Below are positions 61,532 to 64,000 of a DNA stretch of 64,000 nt, piece by piece (position 1 is the stretch's first letter; the number at the start of each line of letters is the position of its first letter). The translations under genes were made by a program, and so were the position numbers. Under the pieces are notes generated by a model that saw nothing but the letters and a program-made list of their open reading frames with translations, was not told the DNA's origin and made no database searches. The DNA comes from Sporolactobacillus mangiferae (lineage in GTDB: Bacteria; Bacillota; Bacilli; Bacillales; Sporolactobacillaceae). The stretch is taken from positions 1 through 64,000 of the forward strand of contig NZ_JAMAST010000010.1 of NCBI RefSeq assembly GCF_023336505.1. Direction: 5' to 3'.

Positions 61532-62566
61532 TTAGTGAAGATCACGAATTGCGTCATACCAGGAATCTTCGACTTTTACAAAACGAGATTTACCATCCTT
61601 TGAGAAAATCCCCTTTGATCCTTCTGGTGCAAATACTTTTGAATTGTTTGCTGTTTCATCAGAAGTCAGTGCATCCTGAATCTTCTTCTGGTCTTCTTTG
61701 CTCAGAGACTTCGAATTCATCGCAATCGGTCCATTCAATACCGGAGTCACAGACAATACCGTAAATTCCTTGCCTTTAAGCGATGTGAAAGGATCGCCTG
61801 CATCATTTCTAACCTTCAGAACGGAAGCTTCTTCATTTAATTTGCCGCTGACCAGCTCAAAATAATTCGGTGTAAGCAGATCCATGAAAGCAGCAACATC
61901 GGCTTTACCCATTAAAAGGTTTGCAGCGGAACCTTGATGTGACTGACCAAAAAGTACCTGGCTGAAAAATTTACCGCCCTGCTGCATGTCTTCAACTTTT
62001 AAATCTTTGTATTTATCCTGTTCACTGAAATGAGCAATGATTCGACTTGTCGGGATCGCAAATCCGGATGTCGAACTTGGCGATACAAAAGACATTTTCT
62101 TGCCAACAATGTTATCAATCGTAGGTTTGCCATCTTTCATATACTTCGAGGCGTCCGCTTTTCGAACTGAGATCCAGCTGTGATAAAGCGCATCTTTCAG
62201 TGTGCCTGACGCGCCGCTGTTGACAACAAGAGGAACGACATCCGCATTTTTCGTATGGGCTTCCGTGTAGCCTTCGCCACCCATAAGGCCAAGCTGTGCA
62301 TTTCCACTGACCAGTGCTTCGATGGCAATGTTGTAATCTGTTGTCAGTTTGTCGACAACTTTCTTGCCTGTAGCCTTGGCGATGACATCATCAATCGCTG
62401 CACGAGAATCTTTCAAATCATCTGCTGATTCATTTGGATACCAAACAACCGTAATCGTTTCTTTCTTTTTGTCACCGCCGCTTTTTCCGTCTCCTGACGA
62501 TGAGCTGCAGGCGGTAAAGATCACTGTCAGCATCGCAAGTAACAGAATCATCGCAAGCTTTTTCAC
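61532..62566 (-). CDS. phnD: Phosphonate-type ABC solute-binding lipoprotein (PhnD)
   Basis: A 344-aa lipoprotein with lipobox FTACS and a Ser/Gly/Lys linker, then a PhnD domain (TVVWYPNESADDLKDSR, YTEAHTKNADVVPLV, SPSSTSGFAIPTSRI). It binds phosphonates, phosphite or a related ligand. No C-P lyase, phosphonatase or ptxD is in the window, so the ligand is open. Confidence 0.87.
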   Translation of the reverse strand: MKKLAMILLLAMLTVIFTACSSSSGDGKSGGDKKKETITVVWYPNESADDLKDSRAAIDDVIAKATGKKVVDKLTTDYNIAIEALVSGNAQLGLMGGEGYTEAHTKNADVVPLVVNSGASGTLKDALYHSWISVRKADASKYMKDGKPTIDNIVGKKMSFVSPSSTSGFAIPTSRIIAHFSEQDKYKDLKVEDMQQGGKFFSQVLFGQSHQGSAANLLMGKADVAAFMDLLTPNYFELVSGKLNEEASVLKVRNDAGDPFTSLKGKEFTVLSVTPVLNGPIAMNSKSLSKEDQKKIQDALTSDETANNSKVFAPEGSKGIFSKDGKSRFVKVEDSWYDAIRDLH

Positions 62567-62768
62567 TTTGTTTCCCCCTCGAGGTATATGATTGATTTAT
62601 GTAGATATGCTTCTCCAGGCATAATCCGAAGTTTTCCAAATCATTGATGGTTACGCCCGTTAAAGTATACAAACATCTTTTGCACCTGATAGAATTTCTT
62701 TCCCACTCGTCCTTAAGCCACAGTGTCCATTGTAGCGAACGAATACATAGAGAATATTAAAAAAATGT

Positions 62769-62804
62769 TGAGAATAATTAAAATACAGATTCTATTTATT
62801 CTCA
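62769..62804. promoter_or_regulatory. Inverted repeat in the phnD/GntR intergenic region
   Basis: TGAGAATAA (62769-62777) is perfectly inverted by TTATTCTCA (62796-62804), about 200 bp from each of the divergent genes. It is a candidate operator. The rest of 62567-63002 shows no gene. Confidence 0.4.
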
Positions 62805-63002
62805 GCACTTAAATCTTCACGGTGCCCCCTTCTATTGAAAAATTCTCTGAAGCAGGGAACAAATGTTTACACATGTTAAAACAACACTGGAATGCTAAAG
62901 ATAACTGACGAATTGTTATTGTGTCTGTTCGCTCGACTCAATAATGTACAGATAGATTTAATCAGGATAAACTAGAGGTATCATGCAGCGCGGGGTGATT
63001 CT

Positions 63003-63719
63003 ATGTCGATGTCAGACACCTTTCATTTGAAGATTGCAGAATTTCTTATCACTCAGATTAATAACGGGACATATGCTTGCGGGGATCGACTTCCATCAGA
63101 AAATGAATTGTGCGCGCAGTTTCAAACGAATCATCATGTTGTCCGGCTTGCTATTTCAAGGCTGATTAATATGGGGTGGGTCGCCACCTATCAGGGAAAG
63201 GGATCTTTTGTTAAATCACGACCAGAGGCATTTCCCTACTCACTATCGGCAAAGACCGGATTTTCATCGAATCTTAAAGGGCGGCCACTCGCTCACCGCG
63301 GACAGTTAATGCAATGGGAAAAGCGGCATCCCATGCCGCACGAAGCGCGTTATTTAGATCTTGAGATGCATGAGTACGTCTATGATCTGCGCATCAAACG
63401 TTTTATTAATGAACAGCCAATGTCTTTATCTACTACGGTCATCCGCGCACATGACGTGCCGGATCTGCCAGATTTCCTGGCCGACTTTCAATCATTATAT
63501 AAAATTTTATCTGAGCACTATCAGATTCGCCCGATCCGTACGAAATCAATCGTTCAGGCCATCATGCCCACGCTGAAAGATACAGACCTGCTGCACCTTC
63601 CTGAAAATGTCCCGCTTGTGAAAATAGAAAGTTTCGCCAGGCATCCAAGCGGGCATCCCTTTGAGTACAATGTATCCAAAATCCGCAGTGACATGTGCCG
63701 GTATGTTATTGACTTTTAA
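63003..63719 (+). CDS. GntR-family regulator with UTRA domain (PhnF-like)
   Basis: A 238-aa HutC-subfamily regulator. The wHTH runs ACGDRLPSENELCAQFQTNHHVVRLAI (shortened here to the pattern DRLPSENELCAQF), and the UTRA domain covers about 95-238 (VYDLRIKRFINEQPMSLSTT, NVPLVKIESFARHPSG). Divergent from phnD, it probably controls the importer. HutC-type regulators also control hut genes, but the hut cluster is more than 10 kb away. Confidence 0.83.
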   Translation: MSMSDTFHLKIAEFLITQINNGTYACGDRLPSENELCAQFQTNHHVVRLAISRLINMGWVATYQGKGSFVKSRPEAFPYSLSAKTGFSSNLKGRPLAHRGQLMQWEKRHPMPHEARYLDLEMHEYVYDLRIKRFINEQPMSLSTTVIRAHDVPDLPDFLADFQSLYKILSEHYQIRPIRTKSIVQAIMPTLKDTDLLHLPENVPLVKIESFARHPSGHPFEYNVSKIRSDMCRYVIDF

Positions 63720-64000
63720 GAAAAGCCAGGCAAAGCCCGGTCCACGATCTCCAATCATGATTTATTGATTTATCCCCTTTGATTTTGCATCCGGCCGCCC
63801 CTCTCAGCCACTCCACTCCTTAACAGAACACAATCATTCCTGCATGTCTGCTGTTTTTCTTTTGTTCCCCATTTTTACATTACGAAAATTCCCGTCAAAG
63901 CCATTTCTTAAATACTTCCCAGCTCCCATTCTTCATTGAACGACCGTTTCCATTTTATCCCCGTCTCTTTTTACCCCTTTTTTACAATGCATTAACGATT
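63720..64000. other. Window end, no gene seen
   Basis: Downstream of the GntR gene the sequence is T/C-rich with no open frame, RNA or clear repeat. Confidence 0.4.

Overview
The window comes from a low-to-mid GC, endospore-forming Bacillota, most likely Bacillales. It has the sigW-rsiW-cdaA-cdaR-glmM-glmS order, a glmS ribozyme, a Spo0E-like phosphatase, Bacillus-type ribosome binding sites and a dense tRNA cluster. A Sporolactobacillus-like genus would fit, but the sequence alone does not prove it.

Positions 1-9,300 form a reactive-sulfur module. It holds two LysR regulators, a YeiH-type exporter, a DsrE-like protein, a CoA-disulfide reductase/rhodanese, two single rhodaneses, a CsoR-family repressor with the C31/C60 pattern of the persulfide sensor CstR, and an 822-aa CoADR-rhodanese-TusA-DsrE fusion. 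Palindromic operators of the CstR/CsoR type precede three of these units.

Positions 9,333-28,513 look like a complete Tn7-type transposon inserted 25 bp downstream of glmS (the classical attTn7). The right end has four TnsB-like sites, three of them spaced exactly 20 bp apart, followed by tnsA, tnsB, tnsC, tnsD and tnsE. The cargo is an arsR-redoxin-CMD-MFS-permease group (probably metalloid or organoarsenical resistance), a glutaredoxin, and a copper-type group (Met-rich cupredoxin, sensor kinase/response regulator with a Met/His-rich loop, two SHOCT proteins). Between cargo and tns genes lies a scrap zone: a tnpB-like start, an array of 17-bp repeats unlike those of the Tn7 ends, two truncated genes fused at a junction, and a folded inverted repeat.

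Positions 28,539-35,607 are core chromosome: glmS with ribozyme and promoter, glmM, cdaR, cdaA (c-di-AMP synthesis), rsiW, sigW and the autoregulated SigW promoter. Next come a 53-aa Spo0E-like ORF, a terminator-bearing leader, and a TetR gene with a perfect operator that precedes an Acg-type nitroreductase-like membrane protein.

Positions 38,334-52,272 hold a 12-gene, one-strand histidine/imidazole catabolic cluster. It contains hutH, an RpiR regulator, an M20 amidohydrolase, a HutF-like deiminase, a two-subunit aconitase X, a 2-hydroxyacid dehydrogenase, a solute-binding lipoprotein, hutU, hutI, and the permease and ATPase of a NitT/TauT-type ABC importer. Aconitase X plus the dehydrogenase are not part of any standard hut pathway; this is the best candidate here for an undescribed metabolic system.

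The rest contains eight tRNA genes with a promoter, a small DUF3918-like protein, a VanY-like carboxypeptidase, a small membrane ORF, a universal stress protein, an EamA transporter, a PepSY protein, a PLP aminotransferase, and a phosphonate-type ABC importer (phnD-phnC-phnE-phnE) with a divergent GntR/UTRA regulator.
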